Source: Chalara sp. BL73
Taxonomy: Eukaryota > Ascomycota > Leotiomycetes > Helotiales
Length of the DNA stretch: 64,000 nt
Assembly: GCA_918026815.1 (NCBI GenBank)
Contig: CAKJVC010000095.1
Span: 186,001-250,000, forward strand
Direction of reading: 5' to 3'
Positions 1-10,890 of this stretch are shown here, one piece after another. How positions within the stretch are numbered: position 1 is the stretch's first letter; every line of letters begins with the position of its first letter. Position numbers and translations under genes: made by a program. The notes below the pieces were generated by a model. The model did no database searches. It was not told where the DNA came from and worked only from the letters and a program-made list of their open reading frames with translations.

Positions 1-975
1 AAGGGGCGGTAGAGAGCATGCATTGGAAGATGTCTACGGCCAATTTGTTGAACTGTGGTCTCTGGTTGGTTAGAATAGAATGCTATGATAATGATTTATA
101 GGGGAAGAACCTTCATTATATGCCGCACGCCTCTAGCTCGGGAAGCTGGATATTTCAGCACAATTATATAATCTAACTTAGCGTAGTAGTAAAATATGTG
201 GTAGCCCAGGTCTCAGACTCCTCGCCTAATTGACGGTCTGATCTGGGTGCCCAACATACAACAAAAACATCTTAGAGGGACGTCAACTCGCCGCGAAGGC
301 GCTAGATATCCCAACTAGCTTCTTTTGCTTCCAAGTAATACGTTCGACATAGATTGGAGACCTGCGCTGCTGAGATCTGGACCACGGCGATAATGCTTGT
401 GTCCTCGCTAACGCTAGTTATAACGGAAATGGCTGGTCGGAATTGGATGCGGTGTGCCAGCAGCACAAATCGATATTCGACTTACCTGCGATTAATTGCA
501 AAACTGAGGCCCTTGTCTATTAAATCCAACTACTATGTATCCCAAAAATATAAGCATGCACTTCCCTGTTCTGTAAATTTCACTTGAAGTTGTCGGTAAA
601 AAAATAATAAGGAGCACCACAAATCAAATAGTAAAAGGCCCCCGGAGACCAATTCCAGCCGTATAGACATGTAATCCACTGATAACATGCTCGGTATTTG
701 TGAGGTTTAGAAACGATGTGGTATAGTCATGAGAGTAATAGAACTGTAATGGAATTCAGCAGGCTAGATGCAATGGCAATAGGATTAACCTTTACAGATT
801 CAAAAGGAAAGCAAGGATCCTTCGTAATATATAGGTGCCTCCTCGGCTAGTAGCCGGAGGGTAGTCGGCCCATTCCAGCCATGTGATCTCCTATTCCTGA
901 GAGTATTCTCACGGTCAAGCGTCATCACACCTCCAAGAAGTTGCATAAAGAAACAACTATGTCAGCAGGTAATAC
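1..975. other. No recognisable gene
   Basis: I see no supported coding region here. The one open frame on the plus strand (354-587) has no recognisable motif and no typical codon pattern. The stretch lies downstream of the RTA1-like relic, where its missing C-terminal transmembrane segments would be expected, but I could not find them. Confidence 0.5.
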
Positions 976-1039
976 TCACGTTCCAACCATTATCAAGAAA
1001 TGAGGAAGAAGCCTAAGCCAATTGACCTGATGTCTGCAA

Positions 1040-1517
1040 GCATGAAATATGCCCCTACTCTCTGAGCCTTTACCTTTGACAAGCTTCCTATCCGGCATGG
1101 ACACGAACACTAACCTTCCTAGAGCCACGTATGCAAATGTATTGATCCATAACGGGGCTAACAAGACAAGCACAAATGATATTCTAGATATAGGGGTTGA
1201 TGGTGGCTCTTGGATTTGTGCAATTCGGGTGGTAATTTTAATTAATTCCCAGAAGCTTCTTATAGCAGATTAAGAGATTAGCAGTGCTCTCTGACCGGGG
1301 GAAACGAAAGCGAAGATGTGAAATAGTTAAAAAGGTGCTTGGCGAGGTAGGATGCAGAGCCACTACCCACAATGAGAACCCAGCAAAAGAACTCCCTATA
1401 GGGATATGCTTGATAGATGTGAAGGGCCGTAGTGAGAGTGAACAGAATTGCAAAAAGGATGGCAGTAGGCAAGTTCGGACAGTATGAGGCTGCGAGAAAC
1501 AGAAGTAGCCTAGGCAA
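1040..1517 (-). pseudogene. RTA1-like membrane protein, fragment
   Basis: Two pieces on the minus strand match the RTA1 family, seven-pass fungal membrane proteins linked to lipid translocation and resistance to toxic compounds. The first piece (about 1517-1330) contains a segment like LFAILFTLTTALHIYQAY, the typical second membrane helix with its conserved histidine. The second piece (about 1200-1045) contains LAPLWINTFAYVALGRLVF, the fourth-helix region with the conserved GR pair. An intron could lie between them. Helices 5-7 are absent, and the second piece runs into a stop soon after the loop, so I read this as a truncated relic. Family assignment rests on pattern memory and is moderately sure. 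Confidence 0.5.
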
Positions 1518-2473
1518 GAGACGCTATGAGAAGCCGGATCAGAACATACAACAAGTAGACATTGTATTAATTTCTTGTAAGATCGGATAGGGTATGAAAT
1601 TCGGATAGACTTGGAAGTTGTAGAGAATAGCGAGAATTAGGGCCGCAGAGGTCTAACAAGTCCAGCATGGACGTGAATGGTCAACAGTACAAGTGAAGAA
1701 GGTATGGAGTGAGAAATGATCATTCGTAAAGGGACATGCAAAAGTGTCAAGAGTGTTAAAAAAAAACTGTTTTCATCTATTGCAATTTGAGCAGGTTTAA
1801 GCCAGTTTTGAAAATGATGTGCCTTTACCAAAGGGCGATTATTTAGCAGGGGAAATGCACGGGACGAAGATGAAAATTTCCCCCATATTCATTGCAGAAA
1901 GTTCGTAATGGTGACCCAAAGAAGGAAATAAATGATGCAGAGTCACCTTTGCGACAAGAGACCAAGCTTTCGAAATCGGGTCTTGAGTCAGACTATCCTG
2001 CTCCCACAGCCGACGCTATACTCAAAAAGATATACCATGAAGCTGAAACTGGGGACGAAATTAGCTATGTGGGGCATGCTCCTGCTGCCGCAAATATGGC
2101 CACTTGTTCTTGGCGACTTGAGCGACAAATGATCAGTAAAGCAGCAGCCAAGCACTAGTTCTAACCGAATCTGTTGCAAAATATCGCCTCGTAAAAATCT
2201 ATTCATGTTACAACACCAAAAGCAATCACCTACCCCTTAACTCTGAGTGATGCAAGATACCGCGGCAATGATAGAAAACATACGTAAATAATCCCTGGCT
2301 AATCCTTCATAGTAGATCGGCCTCGGTGACATGAGTAGTGTGAGAGGGAGTAAGATACGAGTGGTAGAAACTCTACGACCTACCTCAACCCCAAGCTCCT
2401 TTAAATATACTGCTAAGCGTTTCCTTAGCAGCCACCTCTGCACCATTCGACAGCACCTAACTCTATATCAGCT
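1518..2473. other. Intergenic, nothing recognised
   Basis: The longest plus-strand frame here (1892-2158, 88 codons) is rich in charged residues but resembles no family I know and overlaps another open frame, so I do not call it. The last 100 bases are the presumed promoter of the following membrane-protein gene. Confidence 0.4.
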
Positions 2474-3292
2474 ATGAGCCTATCTTCGCATCAAAGCCTT
2501 TCGGTCGTTATTATAATATACTTCGTTCCAGCTCTGCTTGTGGCAGGATGGATTTGCTTTTTTTGTGGTGTTGGTCACCAACTTGGCTGGCTTTACCTCT
2601 TCATCTTACCACTTGCACGCATTGTTGGGGCTTCCCTTCAAATTACGTCCGAACGAAATCGTACAGATAGTTTTTCTACCGCAGCCACAATTATTGGGTC
2701 CAGCGGTCTTATGGCGCTGATCTTGGTCATGCTGGAGTTACTGCAGAAGGTGTAAGTTGTTGAAAATGATTGGGCACTATCAATGTTTGCTAATTATTTC
2801 TACAGTAAAGAAAAATTGCCGAAATCCGATCCAATTCCTCCAACTCTTTGGAGAGTTTTGCACTTGTCACAGTGGGCTGCATTTATCCTCTCAATCGTTG
2901 GTATGCTCAACTCAAACGATCGTCTATCGAAAGCGGCCACTATTATTGTGGCGGTTATATTTGCCGCGCAGACATTCATCAGCATTGTCTTTGCTATCCA
3001 GATAAAACATTATGCTGAGGGCCACAACCGAATTATGATCACTTTGATCTCTATCATGCCGTTCCTCACAATTCGGGTGCTCTATGGGATTTTGCGCGCT
3101 TTTGTTACCGCTGGAAGTGTATTTGGAGGACCACGTCCAAACGTCATCGCCCTTGCTTTAATGCAATACTTAATGGAATTTATCGTGGTTGCAATGTATC
3201 TTGTGGCGGGTCTTTGGGTCACCTCATGGAGAGATAAGAGGTCCGGAGAAGACGAAATTCAAATGATGAGGGGTAGTGATGGCGCTCGATGA
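2474..3292 (+). CDS. DUF7702-like seven-helix integral membrane protein
   Basis: Model join(2474..2751,2806..3292), 254 aa. The intron has donor GTAAGT, a TGCTAAT branch-like site and acceptor TACAG; the reading frame is continuous across it. The protein is almost entirely hydrophobic, with about seven membrane helices. It carries the segment LPLARIVGASLQI near residue 50, typical of the fungal DUF7702 integral membrane family, whose function is unknown. The C-terminal tail is short, charged and cytosolic in character. The start is the first ATG, with a short leader before helix 1. No lesion is visible, so it looks like one of the few intact genes in the first 10 kb. I considered a Pyr4-type terpene cyclase because of its size and topology, but the motifs do not fit. 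Confidence 0.75.
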
Positions 3293-3499
3293 CCATGGAA
3301 ACTCCGTTGATTTGCCCGGGTTATGCATTAGGCTATGAGCAAGTGTTGGATGTACATGCTTGAAATTTTTGAATTAATTGAGCAGGGAGAATCATGGCTC
3401 AATTTGCTGACGTCCTGTAAATGTATGTCTTATGTAGCCAGTATGGAGGCACAGACATGCATATTAAATAGCAATTAATTGCGATGAGGAGTCAGGCTA

Positions 3500-4100
3500 T
3501 GTATTCCAAGAGTCAACAATACAAAGTAAGTTGAGTTCCAGGTCGCCACCCAAGCTTGGTATTTCCGTTTGTACACGCATTGCGTAATAGCCATTTTGGA
3601 ATGTGCAACTTGTCCCTGATACGCAAGAAATCGCTCCGGTGAATCCCAAACCACCTCTTTGGCCCATGTCACGACCGTGCCGGTGGAGGCGGCGGCCGTG
3701 GTGCTTGTGGCGGGTGACGGGGTGGCGATGCAAACAGCCTTGATATGTGGTCGACGTAACGATATTAGTCGCAGAAGCACTTATGATAGCAACAGGAGTT
3801 CAGCGGAAGCCGCAGTAGATCTACCCAAAATTGCTTACAGCCGCGTATGCAGGCTTCTTTATGAGGCCGGCATTGTAGAGGTATGCGTGTCCAGAACGCG
3901 AGAACACAGATGAATTCGTTTGCCTCACCGCGAGATCTATACCCTTTATGACCATCATAAGAGGATTGCGACCTACAGAATCGACCTAGATTTGCTACTC
4001 TGTCATCAGAAATTCCCCTGGATTTTAGTCTGGGACGGCCATGGTTAGTCCCGAACGCTTGGCCCAGAGTTATCCCGCTAACATCTGTGACAGAGGTTGT
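3500..4100 (-). pseudogene. C-terminal part of a GH10-like xylanase with CBM1, decayed
   Basis: Read on the minus strand, three frames together give the end of a secreted plant-cell-wall enzyme. Near 3860 a segment AYLYNAGLIKKPAYAAV resembles the C-terminal KPAY motif of GH10 xylanases. It is followed by a Ser/Thr/Pro linker around 3660-3770. Last, at about 3565-3665, comes a cellulose-binding module of the CBM1 type, with GGLGFTGAISCVSGTSCT and then a YY pair. The first CBM1 cysteine is Arg, and a frameshift separates the final QC. Frameshifts also fall between the linker and CBM1 and between the catalytic end and the linker. The CBM1 reading is fairly sure; the GH10 assignment is less so. 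Most of the catalytic domain is not present. Confidence 0.5.
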
Positions 4101-4259
4101 AGACAACACCTAGGTTGCAGGCTCTTCAGAACTCAACAACGTCATATACATAGCATCGCTTTGTACATTTTGAACGTTGTAATGCAAATTAAACACTCTA
4201 CTATATTAGAACCTAAAACCAAAGAAAATCGAAATCGAAAATAATGAGTGGATATGGCA

Positions 4260-7200
4260 CTACGCCACTAACGTGCTTGTACACGCCGATCTGAAAATAC
4301 CGAAATCCCTCCAGCGATGGTCGAACTTGAAGTCAAGTGGCTCGTAAAACTGATCACCGACCTTGTATGAGCAATGCTGGCATAAAGCAGTAGCATTATC
4401 CACTATATATCCGGCGCCGCCGTTAGTGAAAAAGCGCACCATATACTCTCACAAATCTGACCAGCCGGTGCATTAAACGAATACAGCTCGACTGGTTTAT
4501 ATTGGACCTTCAAATCATGGAGCTCAGTCACAACCATACCACTAATCAGACGAGTAAACGGATTCAATTTCGAAAGCCAAGATCTCCAGAATTTAGGCAT
4601 ATCTAGCTTCGGAATGGTGACACCACAGAAGAGCGAAAAAGTTATCATAACGAAGGGATTTACGAGAGAGGCCACGACTAAGTGCTGTTAGCAGGACGTC
4701 ACCTGAAGGAAGGAAAAGGTCAGGGGTTCCATGATATACATACAGGCACTGGGGGTTAATGCGGCAATCATTTGACCTAGAGTCACTGAAAACATCTCTG
4801 TGATCAGAATGTTAAAAAACTGGTAGCCTGCCCGAGAGCTTTTGCTCTGGAACCCGGGAATATAGTACAGTGGGAGGAAGAAACCGACAGCACAAATGAT
4901 ACTGTATGGTAGCTCCGCCATCACAAGGGACGACGCGAAAGCAAATTGACCGTACATCTTGCTAGAGCTCTCACGGTAGACTATCATTCTGGATATGTCG
5001 TATTTTGGTTCCACCTGGGCTAAGATAATAACCGGCAAAATGGTTACATAGAAGATAACGAATATTCGGTATTGAAGTGTAGTGGCAGAGTTGCTGAGGT
5101 TGAGATAGGCCAAGCCAACGATCAGAGCGACGACAACGTGATTAAGAGGCGAGTGAAGTCATAGTTTAGCGATCTCCAAAAACTAATATGCATTCTCTTG
5201 TGGACGACTTTGAGTTGATGCCAAAGGGAGGTGGCATATTCGCGATTGTCGGGGGCTATAGTCTCCCCAACTTCTCTCAACCGGGTTTCTTTCAGCTCGC
5301 TGATGTGGCTTTTGATATTCGCTAATTCGGGTGAATCAGCGAAGAGATCCGCCTAGTCGCAATCGCCGATTCGAGGGGTTTGGCCTGCGCCAATGGCATC
5401 GAGCATCCATTCGGCTGGGTTGGCGTCTGGAGGACATAGAGCACCATGGCGAGCAAAGTAGGACCTGAGAACAGCAGCGTCTTTACCAATGTCACCGAAG
5501 TAGACGCATCTGCCCCCATGTTGAAGCAAGAGCAGTCGGTCGAAATTCTCGAAAAGCGCGGCATTAGGCTGATGAATAGTACACAAGATGGCTTGTCCCG
5601 CAGCAGTGAGCTTCCTTAGAAATCGAACAATATTAAACGCCGATTGAGAGTCCAATCCGCTTGTTAGTTCGTCTAAATATAAAAGCAACTCGGGCTTTGC
5701 AGCAAGTTCTACGCCGATAGTGACACGCTTACGTTGCTCAACAGCTTCTGGTGTGCCAATTATGGCATCTGCGATATCTTCCATCTCCAGCAGGCTGAGG
5801 ATTTCTTCAACATAGGCGTATTTCTCCTCCCGAGGGACGTGATACGGTTGGCGAAGTATAGCTGAAAATTGCAACGCTTTTCTGACCGTAGAAGTAGGTT
5901 CATGGACGTCGAGCTGCTCCGCGTAAGACGTCCCACGTTGAAAGTTGTTGCCAGGCTTCCGGCCGTCGACAAGAGTATCTCCTGTGATTATACCTATATT
6001 CTTCCAAGACGCCAGCACGTCCAACAGAGTCGTTTTTCCAGCTCCAGAAGCCCCCATGAGAGCAGTCAGCTCGCCGGGTTTCACACATCCGAAAATATTG
6101 TTCAAGAGCCTCAATTAGCCACCAACCACAGGCACGTCATAGCGCAAGTCTTCCCAAGTAAGCACAGCCTTGGACCGGATTTCGAGATCAGATCTGACCG
6201 CTTCCATTTTACCTAACTGTCTTGCATCACGCTTCTGGTTAAGTTGTTGACTAAGCTTCTGCCGCTCCTCATTCGGATTTTGGAACACCTTGGCAGTATT
6301 CCCACCAGCGCCGAAGGTAATCTTTTCGCCAAGCCACATATTGGTAGCAAGGGAGAAGACAATGAAGGCAAGGATGATGCCAAAGTTTCTCCAAATATCC
6401 GATGCCTTGTATTCGAAAGCGGCTGTGATATAATCGGACCCGGAGACCTCTAGCGAACCGGCAATACTGCCTGCCAAAGTGCAAACTTGGTTCGCGAGAT
6501 TTCCGTAGCCTGGGCCATTGGGTATCAACGTCTCGCAGGTCATCGACAAACGCTTAAACTCATTCACCATCATTGCTGCAAAGCCAAGACCCATTGTATT
6601 GATCCAGAAAATTCAGCGGACCCACTTCTGCTCATATTGGTACTGAATCAAATAACCGGTTGTCAGAACGAAGCAGGTCATAATGACAGCAACAAACTTG
6701 ATGGCGTAGTCAAAGTCCGGACATAAGCAACCGATAGTTCGGAAGAATAGCGTCATGGATATGTATACAAGAACGATAATCATGTAAAACACAAAGAACG
6801 CTCCCGCATTGAGAGCCAGGTTACACATGGAATAGACAATGATAGAAAACACTAATATCTGGATCGATTTGAATAGCAGATCGACAAAAATCTGGGCGAC
6901 CCAAAGAGCGGATGGCCGGTAGAAGGCAATTGCCCTGTGCTTGTTTACGATACTCCGACCCAACATGGTGCTTGCTAGTTCGGGAAATGCCTCAAACATA
7001 TTGAACATCAGCGCAATAAAAATCGCACCACCGCGTGGGTATCGTCTTCTTGGTTGTATACTGCTTCGCCACGGTGCTTCACCGCGAATGTTTTGGCATC
7101 GAAAGGACCGTACTAGACGTCTCCGTTGATTTCGGTGTATCTGAAACGTTGATTGGTAATTACCTTCAAGAAGGTCGTACAGCCGCTTCCCGGTCGACCA

Positions 7201-7826
7201 AGCACCAAGACCATTTGACCAGGCTTAGCGACGCCCCTGAAATTCTGGAGAATACTGACTCTTTGGCTATGCCTTCTTAGACCGAGCAAATCTTTGGCCG
7301 TTTGGAAGATGTTGAAGAACCCAATTATAGCATCTGGGAACGTCCGGACATAGTTCTCGGTGCCTCCGACACCCCGGACAGTCAAATTGTCCCATATAAC
7401 TCCAATGTGCTTCGGTCGAATGCCAGACTCTTCATCGTCCTTTTTGTTGCCGCGTAGCGTTTCTTCAAGGTCGAATCTTTCAGACTCATCCTGTGAATAC
7501 TCTCCAGATTTCTCGACATCTGTCCTGGCACAGTGGCCGGAGACGCGGATATGCTGCCTAGACATCCTACTCAACTCCTGCTGTAGCTCAGCGAAGTCGG
7601 CTTCGGCTTGCTCGACTGAGACTCCACGCATAGGGTAGGCGAAGCCGCTGAGGCTGTCTTTGCACACATGCTCGCGCTGAATCTCGACGTCCGTTATTGT
7701 CGTTTCTGAGGGTGTACGGGCATCACTTCCAGGAAGAGATACCGTCGCAGAGGGCACCAACTCGCCGCTTGCCTGCTCTTTATTCATTTTAAACGGCGCT
7801 TTGTTCGTTCTTGCTAGATGCTCCAC
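4260..7826 (-). pseudogene. PDR-type ABC transporter (ABC-G full-size), decayed and internally deleted
   Basis: The pieces follow the order of a fungal pleiotropic-drug-resistance pump: N-terminal tail, NBD1, TMD1, NBD2, TMD2. NBD1 keeps the PDR Walker A GRPGSGCTTFLK near 7190, but the frame then stops (7113-7115) and jumps to TMD1 at about 7030. Most of NBD1 with its signature and Walker B is deleted. TMD1 ends at a TGA (6613-6615) where the family has Trp. NBD2 has Walker [14 protein letters not shown] and the motif [13 protein letters not shown]. Its Walker B reads DELTSGLD instead of DEPTSGLD, and residues are missing before [10 protein letters not shown]. Further stops lie at 6115-6117, 5353-5355 and 4688-4690. 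The C-terminal extracellular loop and last helix are recognisable down to 4260. No functional protein can be made. The first codon, at 7826, lies head-to-head with a transcription-factor relic. Confidence 0.85.
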
Positions 7827-8780
7827 AGATCGTAGTGAGATATCAGGAAGAAACTGCCTTCTTCAGCGTGTTAAAGACGCTGAAGGAGGACGTCGCAAGC
7901 TTGACAGCGAACTCTTGGATCGTATTGCGAAACTGGAGAATCTCATCAAAGACATCGAGAGAAAATCTACTGGAAAGGCAATAGCAGTGCTGCCGTCAGC
8001 AAACGGAAACCGGGTAGTATGACACCTCCTCAATTCCTCTAGCCATTGGTCAAGGCATTCGGCTAAGTGGGATTTACTGTTAGGCATCGGAGGAATCAGA
8101 GCCTCAAATATCTACGACCCAGTCAGTAAAGTACAGTCCAAAGGCGCCTAAAGAGAGATTGGATCGCTACCTGGGGGGTAGTCTTTGGATGAGCCTCAGC
8201 GACGAGGTTAGTGTGTATTTTTTAACCTTCTCGGTCAAAAATTGAAACTTGAGAAGGTGGTTCATCTAAAAATCCGTGAGGCTCTAAATCAATCGTCGGA
8301 TGATGAGGATGACTATAGCGACCTGACGCCAGCCTCAAGCACCCCGAGCAGTAATCAATCCGGCGAGTCAAATTTTATAATCTGCTCTCCTGAGATCCTC
8401 CCCAACATGATAAGTTTGAAGCATCCCAATCGCTCTCAAGTCCAATCTCTCTATTCAGCATTCATGAAAAATGTCGACCCCGTTGTGAACATATTGCATG
8501 GCCCTTCATTGCGACGATACTTAGTTGAACAGACAGGCGAATTTGACTGCAGTCCTGGCCCGAAAGGATGTGGCGCGCTCGAGTTTGCTATATACTACGC
8601 CACTGTAACAAGCTTGACGCCTGATGAATGCTTGGAACGACTTGGTGAAAAAAGGACCTTCTACTGCCTAAATTTCGATTTAGCACTGAGGTTGCTCTGG
8701 CAAGAGCAGACTTTATCAACACTGAGGACATATCGACATTACAAGCCCTAATCCTATATCTGGTGAGCCGCTTATCTAGC
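7801..8780 (+). pseudogene. Fungal-specific Zn2Cys6-type transcription factor, truncated relic
   Basis: The plus strand encodes a coiled-coil segment with LLDRIAKLENLIKDIE (about 7905-7965), the usual linker after a Zn2Cys6 DNA-binding domain. A Ser-rich stretch follows. Next comes the start of the fungal-specific regulatory domain, with HPNRSQVQSLYSAFMKNVDPV and ALARADFINTEDISTLQA (about 8430-8755). The zinc cluster itself is missing: upstream DNA is already the ABC transporter relic on the other strand. The coiled coil ends at a stop (8020-8022), and a frameshift is needed near 8690 to reach the ALARAD segment. Everything after about 8780 is lost. A factor next to, and divergent from, a PDR pump often regulates it, so both may have decayed together. 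Confidence 0.65.
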
Positions 8781-9741
8781 TTCCTCCCATTTACGATCTT
8801 GGCCCACATTCGCAATAAATACCTATGATGGCTGGTAACACTGTAAAGATTGGCCAGACGGCGCGCTATCACAGAGCTCGATGCAAGGCAAGCCCACAAT
8901 TTCATCTATAGAAATGCATTCCTGGGTGACCCTGTGCAATAAATCTGTTAATATCGTCCTTAACGCGGGGCGAAACATCAAAAGTGCGACCGCCGAACTG
9001 TTGTATGGAAGTGAAGGATGTTAAGCACCTCTACTGCAGATTGTCGACCGTGGTATAGTGAGACAGCCTTATGGGGTAACAGCAGCTCTTTCGACGAAAG
9101 GCTGTACATAATGCTAGAGCTTTACTGGATCTTGTTAGTAGAAGCGCTGCTGCTCTTGATCACAACGTAGCTGCTCCTGGAGCGTGCTGACCAATGTGGA
9201 CCTTGCAATGGATTGAGCCCACTCTCTGTACTAAGTGTTGTAGCTTTGAGACCTAGGGTCCTCTCCCTATAGAAGGACTAGTAGCCGGTGGTTGCGCGGT
9301 CAGCGATTTCTAAAGCGGTGTATTACGTTTTCAGAGATATACAGTGTTAGTGTTGGATTGGCGCTGCCAGTTTCAGGTACGCTCCGGCGGCGAAGCTGAG
9401 TACCAGCGATGACGAAAGAATGCGGTGGACTCCGGAGGTAGCAAAATAGTGGAAATGTGAAAGGTGCCTAAGGAAATAATGACTACTAGTAGTGCAACGA
9501 TCTAGGCGCAAAATCTCAGTCTGCCACTAGTGACTATGTAGAAAACTATGCTGTGTTAGGCACCTTCAGAATCCGCGTTGCGGTCTACAAGTCCTTAGTC
9601 CTATAAATAAAAGATCTATTCCGTAGGGTGGTAAAGTCTGGGCAAAAGTAGAGAGTTACGTATCTCGATAAGATTTTAATAACTAATATAGAAAATACTA
9701 TTCAAGTTAAGCACAAAGTGTCACGAACATATTCTTGGCAG

Positions 9742-9816
9742 CCTCCCTACTAGCGAGGATCTAACAGTATGTTTCCTGCGCATAATATCCTGGCGCTATT
9801 GAGGCTAGTAGGGAGG
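9742..9816. repeat. Perfect 12-bp inverted repeat, 51-nt loop
   Basis: The left arm CCTCCCTACTAG (9742-9753) and right arm CTAGTAGGGAGG (9805-9816) are exact reverse complements. The 51 bases between have no open frame. It could be a hairpin terminator remnant, a tiny palindromic insertion or the ends of a degraded element. Confidence 0.6.
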
Positions 9817-10152
9817 TTCTATTGCGAGGATTTTAAACTAAGGAGAGAAGGTAGAGCTCTAGAGAATGGTCAACTAGTTCAAGCATGAGGAACATGTGCG
9901 ACTATTCCTGAATAGGAGAGCTTATCCGAGATGATCACATGGTAAACGTGACTCCTGCAAAGTTACTTGATTTGAACTTGATTAAAACTAGTTAAAATAT
10001 AATGAAAATTATAATCAAAAAAACAACTAGCTAAAAAATCAAAAGCAGCGTTGCCAAGCATTTCCAAGAATTTCCATGTGGAGACGGTGTGGCTCTTGGA
10101 ACGTTCGGGTTCTTATTTAAGCTTAGTTCTATTTTCTGTAGTAAGTAGTAAT

Positions 10153-10242
10153 ACTACGATATACTACGGTATAATATACTATTGTTGATTTAGAGCGCAG
10201 CACGTGCTCAAATCAGCAATATTATATTACGTGGTGTATAGT
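10153..10242. repeat. Imperfect palindrome centred on AGCACGTGCT
   Basis: The sequence on either side of the 10-bp palindrome AGCACGTGCT (10199-10208) is an imperfect inverted repeat for about 35-40 bases. The left arm contains ATTGTTGATTTAGAGC and the right arm is the complement of ATTGCTGATTTGAGC, then TA-rich sequence on both sides. The mismatches are scattered, as in an aged foldback or MITE-like element. Confidence 0.5.
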
Positions 10243-10890
10243 ATGACGGTTTGGAGGTCGATATACAGTGATAATACCATTGTTTTCACTGGAGCAAGTT
10301 GCAAACCAAATAATAGATCCGCTCCAGGATCCGGCATTTAATGTTTTCATTTTTGTGGACCGGAACACCCCAACTGGTTCATCTACTTCCGAAAGTATCC
10401 CCCCCGTCATCCCAGCTTTCATTTGTCACCAGTCGAACAAAAGTTGTTGTACAACCCTTCGGCTTTCGCTCCACCATATGCCAAGGGCTCAGCCCCTTTC
10501 TCCACGCGTCATCACCACATATTAGAAATCCGTACAGAATTACAAAAGAACTATCGAATCAGCTTCTAGGATGCCGCTTATTCGACGTTACGATAGAGTT
10601 TATCGGGCCGGATTTTCTCCCTCGACCACGGAACACAAACAGGCTTCCTGCATACGTAGAAGACAAGCGGGGCTGAGCCTTGTCTTCAGCTTCAGATGAT
10701 ACTGTTAAGAAGACAAGAGCCAACGCCATAAGGATGCCCACATCTTGGGCTTGGGAGACGGCCTCAAGAAGAACCGTTGTAGATTGACGCGTGGCATGTG
10801 CAGCATACCGAGAAAAATATTGAAATATATATGCTCTGGTACAGAAATGTTTTGAGGAACATCAGCAACCCGAAAGCGGTGTAGTTAAAA

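Larger units (their letters stand above)
8781..10890. other. Two-kilobase gene-free region with inverted repeats
   Basis: I find no supported gene. The region is a patchwork: 9000-9700 has no convincing frame and looks like old mobile-element sequence. 9742-9816 and 10153-10242 carry inverted repeats, listed separately. 9960-10030 is strongly AT-rich. The frames at 10222-10741 overlap on both strands and show no family motif. The final 100 bases are the presumed promoter of the ADAM gene. Confidence 0.4.

Noticed and set aside
1892..2158. 88-codon plus-strand frame
   Set aside because: Charged but motif-free, with a second overlapping frame of similar length; not enough support.
2474..3292. 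Membrane protein as a Pyr4-type meroterpenoid terpene cyclase, which would fit a UbiA cluster
   Set aside because: Size and topology fit, but the sequence resembles DUF7702 proteins, lacks the Glu/Asp pattern I associate with those cyclases, and lies 43 kb from the cluster.
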